Shown here one piece after another: positions 9,049 through 17,733 of a DNA stretch of 64,000 nucleotides. The position numbers and the translations under genes were made by a program. The DNA lies in contig LGRX02030310.1 in assembly GCA_001247695.2 (NCBI GenBank), positions 1 through 64,000 of the forward strand, in the 5' to 3' direction. Within the stretch, counting starts at the first letter, position 1. Each line of letters begins with the position of its first letter. This DNA is from Cymbomonas tetramitiformis. Taxonomy: Eukaryota; Chlorophyta; Pyramimonadophyceae; Pyramimonadales; Pyramimonadaceae. Below the pieces are notes generated by a model. The model had not been told where the DNA came from. It worked only from the letters and a program-made list of their open reading frames with translations, and searched no databases.

Positions 9049-9396
9049 TTAATATTGTATCGAAGCCAACAAGCGTCGGATATATGTAGTATTACAGAAA
9101 GATGCAAAATCGCAAGAAAAATAAATACACGCGTTAGACATTGGAATTCGTGGTCTTGAAACCTCAAAAAAACATTGACTTATCTTACGTTCTACATACG
9201 CAATATTGTTGGCGATCTGCTTGTAATTTTCGAGCCAGAAATTCTGAAATTTGGAAATGGTAAAGCCACCAGTGGTTGTAGTAGCAGTATCATTAATCAT
9301 GGTGTTGGCGACAGTGGCTATAACGGCACCAGCATTCAGAGCAGTGTCAACTTCATATGTTTCGCGGCCTCGAACGAGCGCCCAAAGCTGTCCCAT
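9049..9396 (-). CDS. Hypothetical protein, possible exon
   Basis: From an ATG inside the dispersed 72-bp repeat, the frame runs 115 residues. The first two thirds look coding (ALNAGAVIATVANTMINDTA and KFQNFWLENYKQIANN). After IAYVE there is a good donor-like GTAAGA (9188) and the following residues look random, so the true gene may continue in an unidentified exon. Its hydrophobic segment followed by an aromatic-rich helix resembles the layout of the first exon of the EF-hand gene upstream. No family was recognised. Confidence 0.3.
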   Translation of the reverse strand: MGQLWALVRGRETYEVDTALNAGAVIATVANTMINDTATTTTGGFTISKFQNFWLENYKQIANNIAYVERKISQCFFEVSRPRIPMSNACIYFSCDFASFCNTTYIRRLLASIQY

Positions 9397-9429
9397 ACCG
9401 CAAAAATGCGTTCGCGGCCGCGAACGAGG
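9357..9429. repeat. Dispersed about 72-bp repeat, copy 2 (NotI-palindrome family)
   Basis: Same order of blocks as 5211-5282: ATGTTTCGC, GAGCGCCCAA, GCTGTCCC, ACCGCAAAAATGCG and TTCGCGGCCGCGAA. Few differences between the two copies indicate recent spread. Confidence 0.85.
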
Positions 9430-9569
9430 CAATCAAAGCTCTTTTCAACCGTGCCTACAAGATTCGGTATGATGACCGGTGGTGTCGTCGCGCGTGTGAT
9501 ATCTTGGTAATCGGATGCTTATTTACGACGCCTAAGAAGAGGAAGAATTGGATTTGGTCGATGATTTTT

Positions 9570-11392
9570 TCATTGATCCTGCTTTCTTGCCGTTTTCTTG
9601 GTGTACGAAGCACCGTCCGCGCATAATTCGAGAATCTGGGTTTCGTGATGCGTGTCGTTACCGACGGGTACGAACAGGTCGACGTCTTCTTGGTAATAAA
9701 GCACACCCTTCTTGGAAATGGAGTGATCGTGGTCGGAAAATGCATATCCGATCACGTAGCCACGGTTTAAATGCGTGTCGCCGCTCAAGCTTTTCCAGGT
9801 GTCGTATTCCGCGCTCGTCAATAAAGCTTGGGTGAGCGTCCACGACGTTCCATTCTCTGTATAGATGAAGCTCGTCGGTGTATCGGATGTGAGCGTGCTG
9901 TGAGCGATAGAATCTTCTTCGACCGGATCTTCCATGACGTGGGTCTCCCCGGCGCGAAAGGTGCGAATTCGCGCGTTCGGCGCCACGCGACCGCCGCAAG
10001 ATGCGGAGGATTGCACGGTCCCCATACCCATATCTTGCGCGACGAAGTCGAAGAAACGAACCGCGGAGTGCTGTTGGAAAAGCGTATCGATCAGGGCGTG
10101 TCGAACTTCCGCGCCTTCTGAAATTGTATATTTAGAAAAATCAACCAACCGTGGCAAAAGCGTCCCATCTTGCAAATTTGGAATTCTCGGAATAGTATCG
10201 TCCTTTCTTGTCACCAGACTCAAAAACTCCGAAAAATTGATCGTTCCACTCCCATCCACATCAAGCTCGTTTACCATCTGCTTTAGCCGATCGTAGTTCA
10301 GGTTCTGACCCAGCCTTTGGAATACACTTCCGAGGTCGGAAACAGTTATATATCCATCCTTATCGGCGTCGAAGATGTCGAAGTTAGCTTTGAACTCATC
10401 TAGTTGAGTTTCCGCAACTGTTGCAAAAAAATACCACAACGAGTGAGACCCGTTCGTTTCCACTATTAAGTGAAAACACACCAAACAAAAAGAGGGGACC
10501 GAACCTTGGAGCAATCGACGCAGCTGAGGTGCGTTGCCCGTCTGCTGGTCCGCAAACATAGCGCGCAGATCGCCATTGGTCGCGCAGACAACATCGAAAT
10601 TAATTTGGCGGTCGGCAATAACTGGTTTAGCATGGACCCACTTAACCCAAACGTGGTTTTCGTACGCCGGAAAATTTGGGTCATCGAGGTAACATGTTTC
10701 GTTCTGGAACAGGAACTGTAAAATGGATGTTACATTTCCTCTGTTTCCCGGATCGACGAACAGCGATGTTGTCAGAGATCGTGGAACGGGGATCAGAACT
10801 TGCGCACCCACAGCGCGAAGGGAAGCTTGCATCTGATACGCCTCTATTACTGGGCTTACTGCCTCGAGAATCGGAACCGCATCAGCCGGAAAGTGCACGT
10901 TCACGGTGGAGCTCTGGTCGACGGTTTGAGCTGATTTCTTCACCGTCATGCTGCCGGGTTGTAGGCTCTCCCAATCGATCGTATCGTAGACTTGGTTAAA
11001 ATGCTGACAAAACTCATCAACAGATATTGTTGTTCAATTTAAGGACTAATCACAAAAATGAGCAAAACCAAAAAACGCATGAAGGCTCAAACCTTACTGA
11101 TGTTGGTTCCGGAGCGCAACGCCCATTCACTGGTTAGGTTACGATCCTCCGCAAAATGCGTGCGCATAAACCTTTCATAGTCGCCTTTCCATTTCGAGAA
11201 TTGCGTCTCGTAATCTTCCCACGTTTGAGGGTAGGACACGATATTGTTGGAAGGGTCTGTTGTAAAGGCATGCGCATGCGGCGTCTTATCGAATGCTGCG
11301 ATAAGCACGCCGACGCCTGCTAAAAACTTTTTGACGGCGGAAAAACGCTTCGGCGTTTGTTGGGTCGACGATTTGCCATTGTGTAGTGCCAT
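9570..11392 (-). CDS. Spliced EF-hand calcium-binding protein
   Basis: Three exons are proposed: 11392-11098, 10990-10505 and 10417-9570, giving 542 residues. Donors are GTAAGG and GTTCGG, acceptors end in AAG and CAACAG, and both junctions are phase 1. Unspliced, the frame is interrupted upstream and carries an odd hydrophobic insert at 10504-10418. Exon 3 begins with a calmodulin-like EF-hand pair: FDADKDGYITVSDLG and LDVDGSGTINFSEFL, both with complete DxDxDG loops. The N terminus has a hydrophobic segment (FLAGVGVLIAAF) and the flanks of the EF hands match nothing I know. A TATTTATA element lies 51-58 bases before the start. It may be a calcium-responsive structural or signalling protein. 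Intron boundaries are inferred. Confidence 0.65.
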
Positions 11393-11442
11393 GACGTAGA
11401 CGTTATTCTGCGAGGTCGCTTGCGAGATGAGTGATGCGGGTG

Positions 11443-11450
11443 TATTTATA
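11443..11450 (-). promoter_or_regulatory. TATA box of the EF-hand gene
   Basis: TATAAATA on the minus strand, 51-58 bases before the ATG at 11392. Confidence 0.65.
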
Positions 11451-11493
11451 CTCGATCACTGTTAGATATCGTGACGAAATACATGTACGTAAT

Positions 11494-11543
11494 GCCTCAA
11501 CCTATCCAAGACCGCAAAAATGCGTTTTCGGCAGCGAACGAGG
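11494..11543. repeat. Dispersed repeat of the NotI-palindrome family, shortened copy 3
   Basis: Starts with GCCTCAA and keeps GACCGCAAAAATGCGTTTTC and GAACGAGG, but lacks about 20 bases of the middle and has a damaged palindrome. Confidence 0.7.
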
Positions 11544-11772
11544 TCCTGACACGATAACGGTGTACCCCGAGTGAGGTCGCGTGTACGTCAAAAGTAACAC
11601 GATGATCCGATTCTTTGAAACGAAACAAATGATATCTTCAAAGTGACGTGAAAAACGAATCGATATACGCTTACGTGCAACGATTAAAATAAAATGCTCC
11701 GAACCCGCTATATTTACGTATGTCGGCAATACTTTTGATAGTACGACAAAGGGTGGTCCTTTATCAAACGCG
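11544..11772. other. Short intergenic stretch
   Basis: No recognisable gene; only short shadow frames. Confidence 0.5.
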
Positions 11773-12057
11773 CTACAACCGTATGGTTCTCGCGCTTAGA
11801 GGGGCTTGCATCGGATTGTCGAATTTGAGCGTTTGAACCGGGACGTCGGAAACGTCCACCGGGCAATGACATATGTATGGAAAAAACAGGCATCCTATCA
11901 AGCAGCTCCAAGGACCGCAAAAGGTATAATTATCTTGACCCAGATTGCAGGTTTGGTATAAGAAATTTCTGTCGTAACACTGCACGTATTTGCAGACGGT
12001 GAAGCACGGAAAAGGATACTCGTATCCTTTCCTAGATGTCCATACGTTGCCCGCCAT
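11773..12057 (-). CDS. Small cysteine-rich protein, possibly membrane-associated
   Basis: A 94-residue protein with ten cysteines, eight of them between residues 19 and 66. It includes a hydrophobic Cys-rich core (CGPWSCLIGCLFFPYICHC) that could insert in or lie on a membrane. The general look recalls small Cys-rich membrane-proximal proteins such as LITAF- or PLAC8-like domains, but the exact spacing does not match either. A TATATATA element is about 30 bases before the ATG. Function unknown. Confidence 0.5.
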   Translation of the reverse strand: MAGNVWTSRKGYEYPFPCFTVCKYVQCYDRNFLYQTCNLGQDNYTFCGPWSCLIGCLFFPYICHCPVDVSDVPVQTLKFDNPMQAPLSARTIRL

Positions 12058-12083
12058 GTTTTTTGAGGATTATATACGCGCAC

Positions 12084-12092
12084 ATATATATA
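12084..12092 (-). promoter_or_regulatory. TATA-like element of the Cys-rich gene
   Basis: ATATATATA about 30 bases before the ATG at 12057. Confidence 0.45.
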
Positions 12093-12121
12093 GATCCGCA
12101 TACGTTATTGTTATAAACTGT

Positions 12122-13704
12122 TCAAGTGTTACCGCGAGCCGAGAATAAGATATCACCATTGTCCGTTTGAATAATAAAGTCTTGTCCTTCCGTCAAAACT
12201 ATAGTGACCGAACCATGTTGCTCCATTGTGCCTGCATTTCTTGACGCGGTCACTGAAGTATCAAGAGTTCCTTCGTGACTGATTGTAACATCCCCTGTGA
12301 TTGTTTTGACAACATTACCGATGTTCATGGTCTGCACATCCCCAGTGCGACGTTTGACCTTGTTTCCCACAACCGTCGTGTTAGAATCACCGTGCGCGGT
12401 GACTTGCTTGTTGCCGGTGAAGTCTTTGATGGTGTTGCCCATCTGAGTGATTTGCGCATCTCCGGTGCGTTCTTTGAACTTGTTGCCCACAGCCGTCGTG
12501 TGAGAATCACCGCGTGCGATGACTTGCTTGTCGCCGGTGAAGTTCTTGATGCTGTTGCCCATCTGAGTGATTTGCGCATCTCCGGTGCGTTCTTTGAACT
12601 TGTTGCCCACAGCCGTCGTGTGAGAATCACCGTGTGCGATGACTTGCTTGTTGCCGGTGAAGTCTTTGATGCCGCGTCTATCCGAGTGATTTGCGCATCT
12701 CCGGTGTTCTTTGAACTTGTTGCCCACAGTCGTCGTGGAGAATCACCGCGCGGCGGATTCGCTTGTTGCCGTGGTGAAGTTCTTGATGCCAAGTGCTCCA
12801 TCCGAAAGTGGATTTGCGCATCTCCGGTGCGTTCTTTGAACTTGTTGCCCACACTGTCGTGTGAGAATCACCGTGCGCGTGACTTGCTTGTTGCCGGTGA
12901 AGTTCTTGATGTCAGCGTCTATCCGAAAGTGATTTGCGCATCTCCGGTGCGTTCTTTGAACTTGTTTCCCACAACCGTCGTGTTAGAATCACCGTGCGCG
13001 GTGACTTGCTTGTTGCCGGTGAAGTCTTTGATGGTGTTGCCCATCTGAGTGATTTGCGCATCTCCGGTGCGTTCTTTGAACTTGTTGCCCACAGCCGTCG
13101 TGTGAGAATCACCGCGTGCGATGACTTGCTTGTCGCCGGTGAAGTTCTTGATGCTGTTGCCCATCTGAGTGATTTGCGCATCTCCGGTGCGTTCTTTGAA
13201 CTTGTTGCCCACAGCCGTCGTGTGAGAATCACCGTGTGCGATAACTTGCTTGTCGCCGGTAAAGTTCTTGATGCTGTTACCCATCTGGATGCTTTGTGAG
13301 TTACCGATACGCTCTTTAAATTGATCGCCCTGAGTATAAATTTCTTTGTTGCCCGTAAATTGCTGGAAGGTGTTTCCATGAATTACATAACGAGCATCGC
13401 CGTCCTGAACAGTAGAAAGTGCTGGAAGGATAAGGCTAGTTATGTTTTTAAGTAGTTCTGATGGATCCATGGTATTTGTTGATGTGGATATACCCATCAA
13501 TTGAGTAAGGGTCTCAAACGAAGCCTCATCTATTACATTTGTTCGCCAAGCGTCCATGGTTTGCTCGTACGATCGCATGAGGCTACAGTAACTCGCATCA
13601 CATTCACCCTCGGACGCAACTGCAAAACCCGCGTGAATGAAACACATAATCCATAATAAACTTAATTTGAAAGGATGGCCTGATTTGTATTGATAGGTGT
13701 GCAT
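12122..13704 (-). CDS. Secreted 40-residue-repeat protein, reading frame broken in the centre
   Basis: The start at 13704 gives a signal peptide (LSLLWIMCFIHAGFAVA before SEGEC) and a short Cys-containing head. Tandem 40-residue units follow, alternating GNSIKNFTGDKQVIAHGDS and GNKFKERTGDAQITQM, and look like a beta-solenoid. The frame is lost after about 260 residues near 12919. It is recovered from 12727 for the last three units and a unique tail ending at 12122. Between 12660 and 12960 the units carry several small insertions and deletions. Reading errors in a tandem repeat, natural decay, or an on/off switch of a surface protein are all possible. A run of TATA-like motifs lies at 13749-13766. 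The repeat type suggests a surface fibre or adhesin, which is an inference. Confidence 0.65.
12320..13300. repeat. 120-bp coding tandem repeats with a duplicated three-unit block
   Basis: About eight 120-bp units. The stretch 12358-12645 is almost identical to 12963-13250, showing a recent duplication of a block of units. The intervening units are scrambled by short indels. Confidence 0.85.
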
Positions 13705-13748
13705 ATTGAAGTCTGCGCGAAATGGTACTTGTTAGCGGATGTTATAAA

Positions 13749-13766
13749 CATATACATATATATACA
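13749..13766 (-). promoter_or_regulatory. TATA-like run upstream of the repeat protein gene
   Basis: Alternating TATA/ATATAT motifs 45-60 bases before the ATG at 13704. Confidence 0.4.
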
Positions 13767-13806
13767 TGCAAGAAAGAAATATCAGTATCACGAAAATGTA
13801 CATCCA

Positions 13807-15033
13807 TTATATTTGTTTCAACCGCGTTGTATATTTTTGGGTTTTTGTCTTCTCAAATATTGCGCAGAAATAAAAAATAATGACGCTTAAAGGAACGACC
13901 AAGGACAGAATCTTCAGTGTTCCGCAGTCGGAGTTGGCCAAGATCGCGTGAAGATTACCGTACACTTTTGCGTAATGGTCCAAGATGGCTGCGGATACGA
14001 CTTTACCAAATTCGGTATACTTATAAAAAAGGACGACATCATCAGATGTCCCACCGAAACGTTTGAGCATGGCAATATCGGAGGACAGTATAACTTCCGT
14101 GTAATATATCGTCAGAATGCGATCTGCCGTCAACCAAGAAATCATACATTTTAATGACCTACAAGACGTGACGGCTTCCAATCGTGCGGCAGTTATAACC
14201 AGTTGTATCGAGAGTATGCAAGCTTTTGAAATATTGCTAAGTACACAGTACTTCGTGATCATCGATAATACCGCCGCCAGAAACAGGCCCATTTTCAAAT
14301 GTAGCCAGTAGTACATTCCCGTATTGAAATTGTTGGCGAAAGCTTGTGTCAAGCTGGAGTAAGTGAGATTATCAACGAATTTATCCGAAAAGTATGTAAT
14401 CATATTGAGTATCACTACGATCGATACTGGACTAAGAAAAAATATCGGGGGTGAACGTCTTGTAAACATTCCGTACTGGATAGCGATATCTGCGGTATGA
14501 CAGTGACCTTCGATCTTCGACACCACTATATGAATCACCCCGTATGAGAAAGCCATATAGAAAGTCGTGTTCGGAAGGTACATGAACTGGGTACACAGGA
14601 GTTGTACGAACGTGTCCAAGATATAGCAAGCGCGTTTGGTTGCATTACGCTTCGAACCGTCGTCAACGGTTGACAGGCGTAAGAGTATTGAATCGGTCCG
14701 GTCGATATCCACGTAATTTTGAAGAGTGAACAAAACGGTAAGAAATACTGTGTTGTGAGTCGTGCATCGAAAAGACATAAAGGCCAATCCTGCCCATTTA
14801 CAATAGAGGCAAAGTTTGTAATGTAAAGAACCAGGTACGATATGCGAAAATATGACGTATAACAAGTTCGCAAGCAATCCACCGTGTATAAAGGATGCTT
14901 TGTGAAATGCATCAACTCCGGACGACATCGCTTCGTGCGAAGCCGCGCTCTTAAGAAGAGCGCGACCGATTTGTACGAACAACAAGTGAATGTATAGACA
15001 TCGAGTTTCGAATGAACAGAGTTGTTGAATCAT
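13807..15033 (-). CDS. Multi-pass membrane protein
   Basis: A 408-residue protein from an ATG that follows a TATTTATA element by about 41 bases. At least six hydrophobic stretches can be seen, among them GLLANLLYVIFSHIV, TVFLTVLFTLQ, IFFLSPVSIVVILNMI, MGLFLAAVLSMITKYCVL and LSLVVPLSVIIFYFCAIF, the last followed by a basic tail (KTKTQKYTTRLKQ). No transporter or receptor signature was recognised. It is the most hydrophobic protein of the window and could be an envelope or host-membrane protein. Confidence 0.7.
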   Translation of the reverse strand: MIQQLCSFETRCLYIHLLFVQIGRALLKSAASHEAMSSGVDAFHKASFIHGGLLANLLYVIFSHIVPGSLHYKLCLYCKWAGLAFMSFRCTTHNTVFLTVLFTLQNYVDIDRTDSILLRLSTVDDGSKRNATKRACYILDTFVQLLCTQFMYLPNTTFYMAFSYGVIHIVVSKIEGHCHTADIAIQYGMFTRRSPPIFFLSPVSIVVILNMITYFSDKFVDNLTYSSLTQAFANNFNTGMYYWLHLKMGLFLAAVLSMITKYCVLSNISKACILSIQLVITAARLEAVTSCRSLKCMISWLTADRILTIYYTEVILSSDIAMLKRFGGTSDDVVLFYKYTEFGKVVSAAILDHYAKVYGNLHAILANSDCGTLKILSLVVPLSVIIFYFCAIFEKTKTQKYTTRLKQI

Positions 15034-15073
15034 ATCGTAAAAACTGATATGATTGTAGAGAAGATTTGTTTCG

Positions 15074-15081
15074 TATTTATA
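15074..15081 (-). promoter_or_regulatory. TATA box of the multi-pass membrane gene
   Basis: TATAAATA on the minus strand, 41-48 bases before the ATG at 15033. Confidence 0.65.
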
Positions 15082-15164
15082 TTAAACTCATCGCAAGAAA
15101 GTTCGTTCCGCCAGTACCTACCAAAAATGGACTCTCGATGATTTTACAGATCCTACACGGACTC

Positions 15165-16061
15165 TCACGACATATCGTGACTCTGAACCACGATTCTTGC
15201 GCAATTCCAGAGAGCGTCCAATATGTCGATCTTGATCGCTCGCTGATACCGCTGCCAGAGCGCCGCATACGTACCATTTTCACCGGTGGGCGCGTGCTTA
15301 AAGTACTCGCAGTGATCGTATGTCTCGGCGCGTGGCAAGCACGTGAGGAACAACGGCTGCTTGAGGAGTAAACCGCACAGCGACCACTCCAGTAGAATGT
15401 TATGCATGATCTGATGCTCGGTCACTATGCACTCGTGATCATTCTGTTCGTTCTCCAACGTCCGAATCCAGCTTTCCGCGACCGAGTTCCCGGGGTCGTT
15501 GCGTCCTTGACCGTTTGCCTCGATCTCGGCAGCGCGCCGCAAAGTCATCTCAAAATTCACGGTGACGCTGACCACGACGTCGTCAAAGATCTCAAACACG
15601 TTATACAGGAAGCATCGTCTTGCTCTGTTGCTGTTAAGAAAGGGGTTGTTCACGAAGCCTTTCAAAACCATCTCGGCGATACGAAACCAAGACAGATCGT
15701 GATCACAGATCCGCGCGGAAGTGTCGGTGTCGTGTTCATTGACGCGTTGATAGCAGTCCATGATCATGTCCTCCGCGAAATACTTGATGTCCACGCCCTC
15801 GTCCGTCTCGGGCAACACATCCGTGGCATCGTCCTCGGAGTATCTTAAGAACTCGTACAGCTGTCTGCGAACGGCCCCGTGCATCGTGATGCTGTAACGC
15901 AAGTCCATGGGGCACCTTTCGGTTAGGCACGTTATCGTGTGGACGCTGGACTCGAGCATCGCCGGAGGCGGTATCCTGCCCACATCCAGGAGCTGTTGCA
16001 TCTCGGCGACCAGCGGCGAGCTGGGAAGGGGAAGCGTACAAGGAGTGCCGTCGGTGGCCAT
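15165..16061 (-). CDS. Hypothetical protein
   Basis: 298 residues from the first ATG. Acidic and mainly helical, with several Cys and His residues but no clear zinc pattern. It lies in tandem with the membrane-protein gene, about 130 bases upstream of its start. No family recognised. Uniform amino-acid usage over the whole length and lack of a competing frame support a real gene. Confidence 0.6.
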   Translation of the reverse strand: MATDGTPCTLPLPSSPLVAEMQQLLDVGRIPPPAMLESSVHTITCLTERCPMDLRYSITMHGAVRRQLYEFLRYSEDDATDVLPETDEGVDIKYFAEDMIMDCYQRVNEHDTDTSARICDHDLSWFRIAEMVLKGFVNNPFLNSNRARRCFLYNVFEIFDDVVVSVTVNFEMTLRRAAEIEANGQGRNDPGNSVAESWIRTLENEQNDHECIVTEHQIMHNILLEWSLCGLLLKQPLFLTCLPRAETYDHCEYFKHAPTGENGTYAALWQRYQRAIKIDILDALWNCARIVVQSHDMS

Positions 16062-16727
16062 TGTCGTCACGAGACGCTACTGGCATACTGCGAAAAGTTG
16101 TTTATTGAGGGACGCAAATTCGATCGACGGTGCCAACATCGTCACATCGAACACACAAAGCGATCGAGTGACGCGCGAAATAAAAGGCGGAACTCGACGC
16201 TGCTCATGGTCCACACCCGACGCAGCCCCGTCCTCGTCACGTCGGGTGGTTTCGATATACTCTCCGCCCGACAAACATCTACGCGCGCGCGCGAGACACC
16301 CCCCCCCCTGCGTGCTTCGCGCGCGCGCGTGCGAGACCTTTGAAGACGGGTCATACGCGTTGGATGTTTTCACTGCTCCCCGCAGATACGTTGAATTTGT
16401 CGTAGCGACAGACAAAGAAAAAAGATCACGACCGTGCAGGCGAATCTTGTCGGGCTCGTCGCGTCAGCGTCGCCGTCTTCCATACACTCAAGAAACCGTC
16501 GATCGAATACCGCATTCCATCCGCTGGATAACTCGTATTTAAGTAATGAAACCTTGAGTGATTACGAATGTCGTATTTTTTCGATTTCCTTATTGAACCA
16601 TCTCCTTTGTGGCGAGCACTTTTGCCGTTTCTATTTAAAACAGCGGTTTCCGAGGAGCCCGAAAGATAAGCGTTCGCGTCACAAAATATCTGACAAAGCG
16701 TCATCATCTGTTAGCGGTTATCTACCC
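16062..16727. other. Divergent intergenic region
   Basis: Separates two divergent genes and holds a CG-hairpin at 16281-16330. A TATTTAAA motif near 16626-16634 may serve the plus-strand gene. The open frame of that gene continues upstream through part of this region without an ATG and may include an untranslated leader. Confidence 0.5.
16281..16330. repeat. CG-hairpin element, copy 2
   Basis: ACGCGCGCGCGCGA (16281-16294) pairs with TTCGCGCGCGCGCGT (16316-16330) around a loop with a run of C (G on the other strand). Same loop words as the other copies when read on the minus strand. Confidence 0.85.
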
Positions 16728-17438
16728 ATGTTCTCTGCACGCGAAACTAAAAACCTAGAGTTTCTGAGTTCTCCGAAAGGAATTAATCTGCTACACGCGC
16801 TTGTCCGTAGACAAAAACTGCAATCGGTGCAAGCCTTGTTGAAGGCAACATTAGTGGATATGCTAAACAGCAAGAATACCGCTGGGCACACACCGATTCA
16901 ATTAGCTGTCGCGAAGGGACATCATGAGGTGGCTACGTATATTCAAAACCGCGCAAAACGATGCGATGAGATCATGAAGAACTTACTGCTGCATCCAGAC
17001 GAAACCACGGGCCAAACCGTCTTACACATTGCCGCCTTCAACGGTCAACTCGAGATGGTTCAGCTTCTCTTAGAAAAAGGACCATATAGCCTTATCGATA
17101 TAAGAAACGCACAAGGAAATACAGCTTTGCAGATAGCTAAAAAGCATGATCACGGTAAAATGGTCGAGTTTTTATGGAATCGACACTCAGAGATGTTTCT
17201 CATAAAAAGAGGAGCCCACAAAACTCGACATGCGTTTTTCGGATGGCACGAATATGCGATGAAGAGAATGCGTTGTGGTGCTTGTTCGTGTCCGTTGACA
17301 AGGATGAATGGTAACACGCCTCGGAAGCTATGCAGCAGATGCCGCCTTATAGCGTACTGCTCGAAAGCTTGCCAATGCAAACATTGGAGACTACAACACA
17401 AAAAAGATTGTAGCGATAGATCAGCTTTTATCGAATAG
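16728..17438 (+). CDS. Ankyrin-repeat protein with C-terminal MYND zinc finger
   Basis: A 236-residue protein from the ATG at 16728. Ankyrin-type units are visible at HTPIQLAVAKGHHEVATYI, QTVLHIAAFNGQLEMVQLLL and NTALQIAKKHDHGKMVEFL. The C terminus (about 185-230) is a full MYND finger: CGAC...CSRC...YCSKACQ...HWRLQHKKDC. MYND domains bind proline-rich peptides and often sit on chromatin regulators. This fits a host-directed adaptor, by family knowledge only. The frame is open upstream of the chosen start. Downstream lies a miniature inverted-repeat element. Confidence 0.85.
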   Translation: MFSARETKNLEFLSSPKGINLLHALVRRQKLQSVQALLKATLVDMLNSKNTAGHTPIQLAVAKGHHEVATYIQNRAKRCDEIMKNLLLHPDETTGQTVLHIAAFNGQLEMVQLLLEKGPYSLIDIRNAQGNTALQIAKKHDHGKMVEFLWNRHSEMFLIKRGAHKTRHAFFGWHEYAMKRMRCGACSCPLTRMNGNTPRKLCSRCRLIAYCSKACQCKHWRLQHKKDCSDRSAFIE

Positions 17439-17546
17439 ATTCGTGAACACGATGTACGTCACAAAACACGCGTGGTTCAAATTGATCCAACTTGTAATTG
17501 CAAAACCAACAGACTTCCATGTTACATTTTTGGAATTATAGACAAT

Positions 17547-17673
17547 TTAAGAGTCGGTTTTCGCAAGAGGTCGGAGTCTGTAGGTCTGTTTTGGCAATGA
17601 TATTATAATTGATGTAAAGAGTGTAGATCTCACTTCCACAAAATTCTCACATCTACAGAAATTCAAGTCTTAA
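17547..17673. mobile_element. MITE family 1 (TTAAGAGT ends), copy a
   Basis: Starts TTAAGAGTCGGTTTTCG and ends with the inverted AAGTCTTAA. It shares inner words (GGTCGGAGTCTGTAGGTCTG and CACTTCCACAAAATTC) with the copies at 39288, 40188 and 53563. There is no coding capacity. TTAA at both ends recalls piggyBac-type target preference, but no transposase is present. Confidence 0.75.
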
Positions 17674-17733
17674 GCTTTACATAGGTGCGAAGGCCTGTAT
17701 GATCTACCACGGAGCGTGACACGATTGGTCCAA

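Noticed and set aside
9134..9188. 26-nt intron at the end of the 9049 ORF
   Set aside because: Phases would agree, but 26 nt is too short for an ordinary spliceosomal intron and no other support exists.
12275..13299. Plus-strand open frames with repeats through the 120-bp array
   Set aside because: Antisense translation of the repeat gene; the minus strand has the signal peptide and unique ends.
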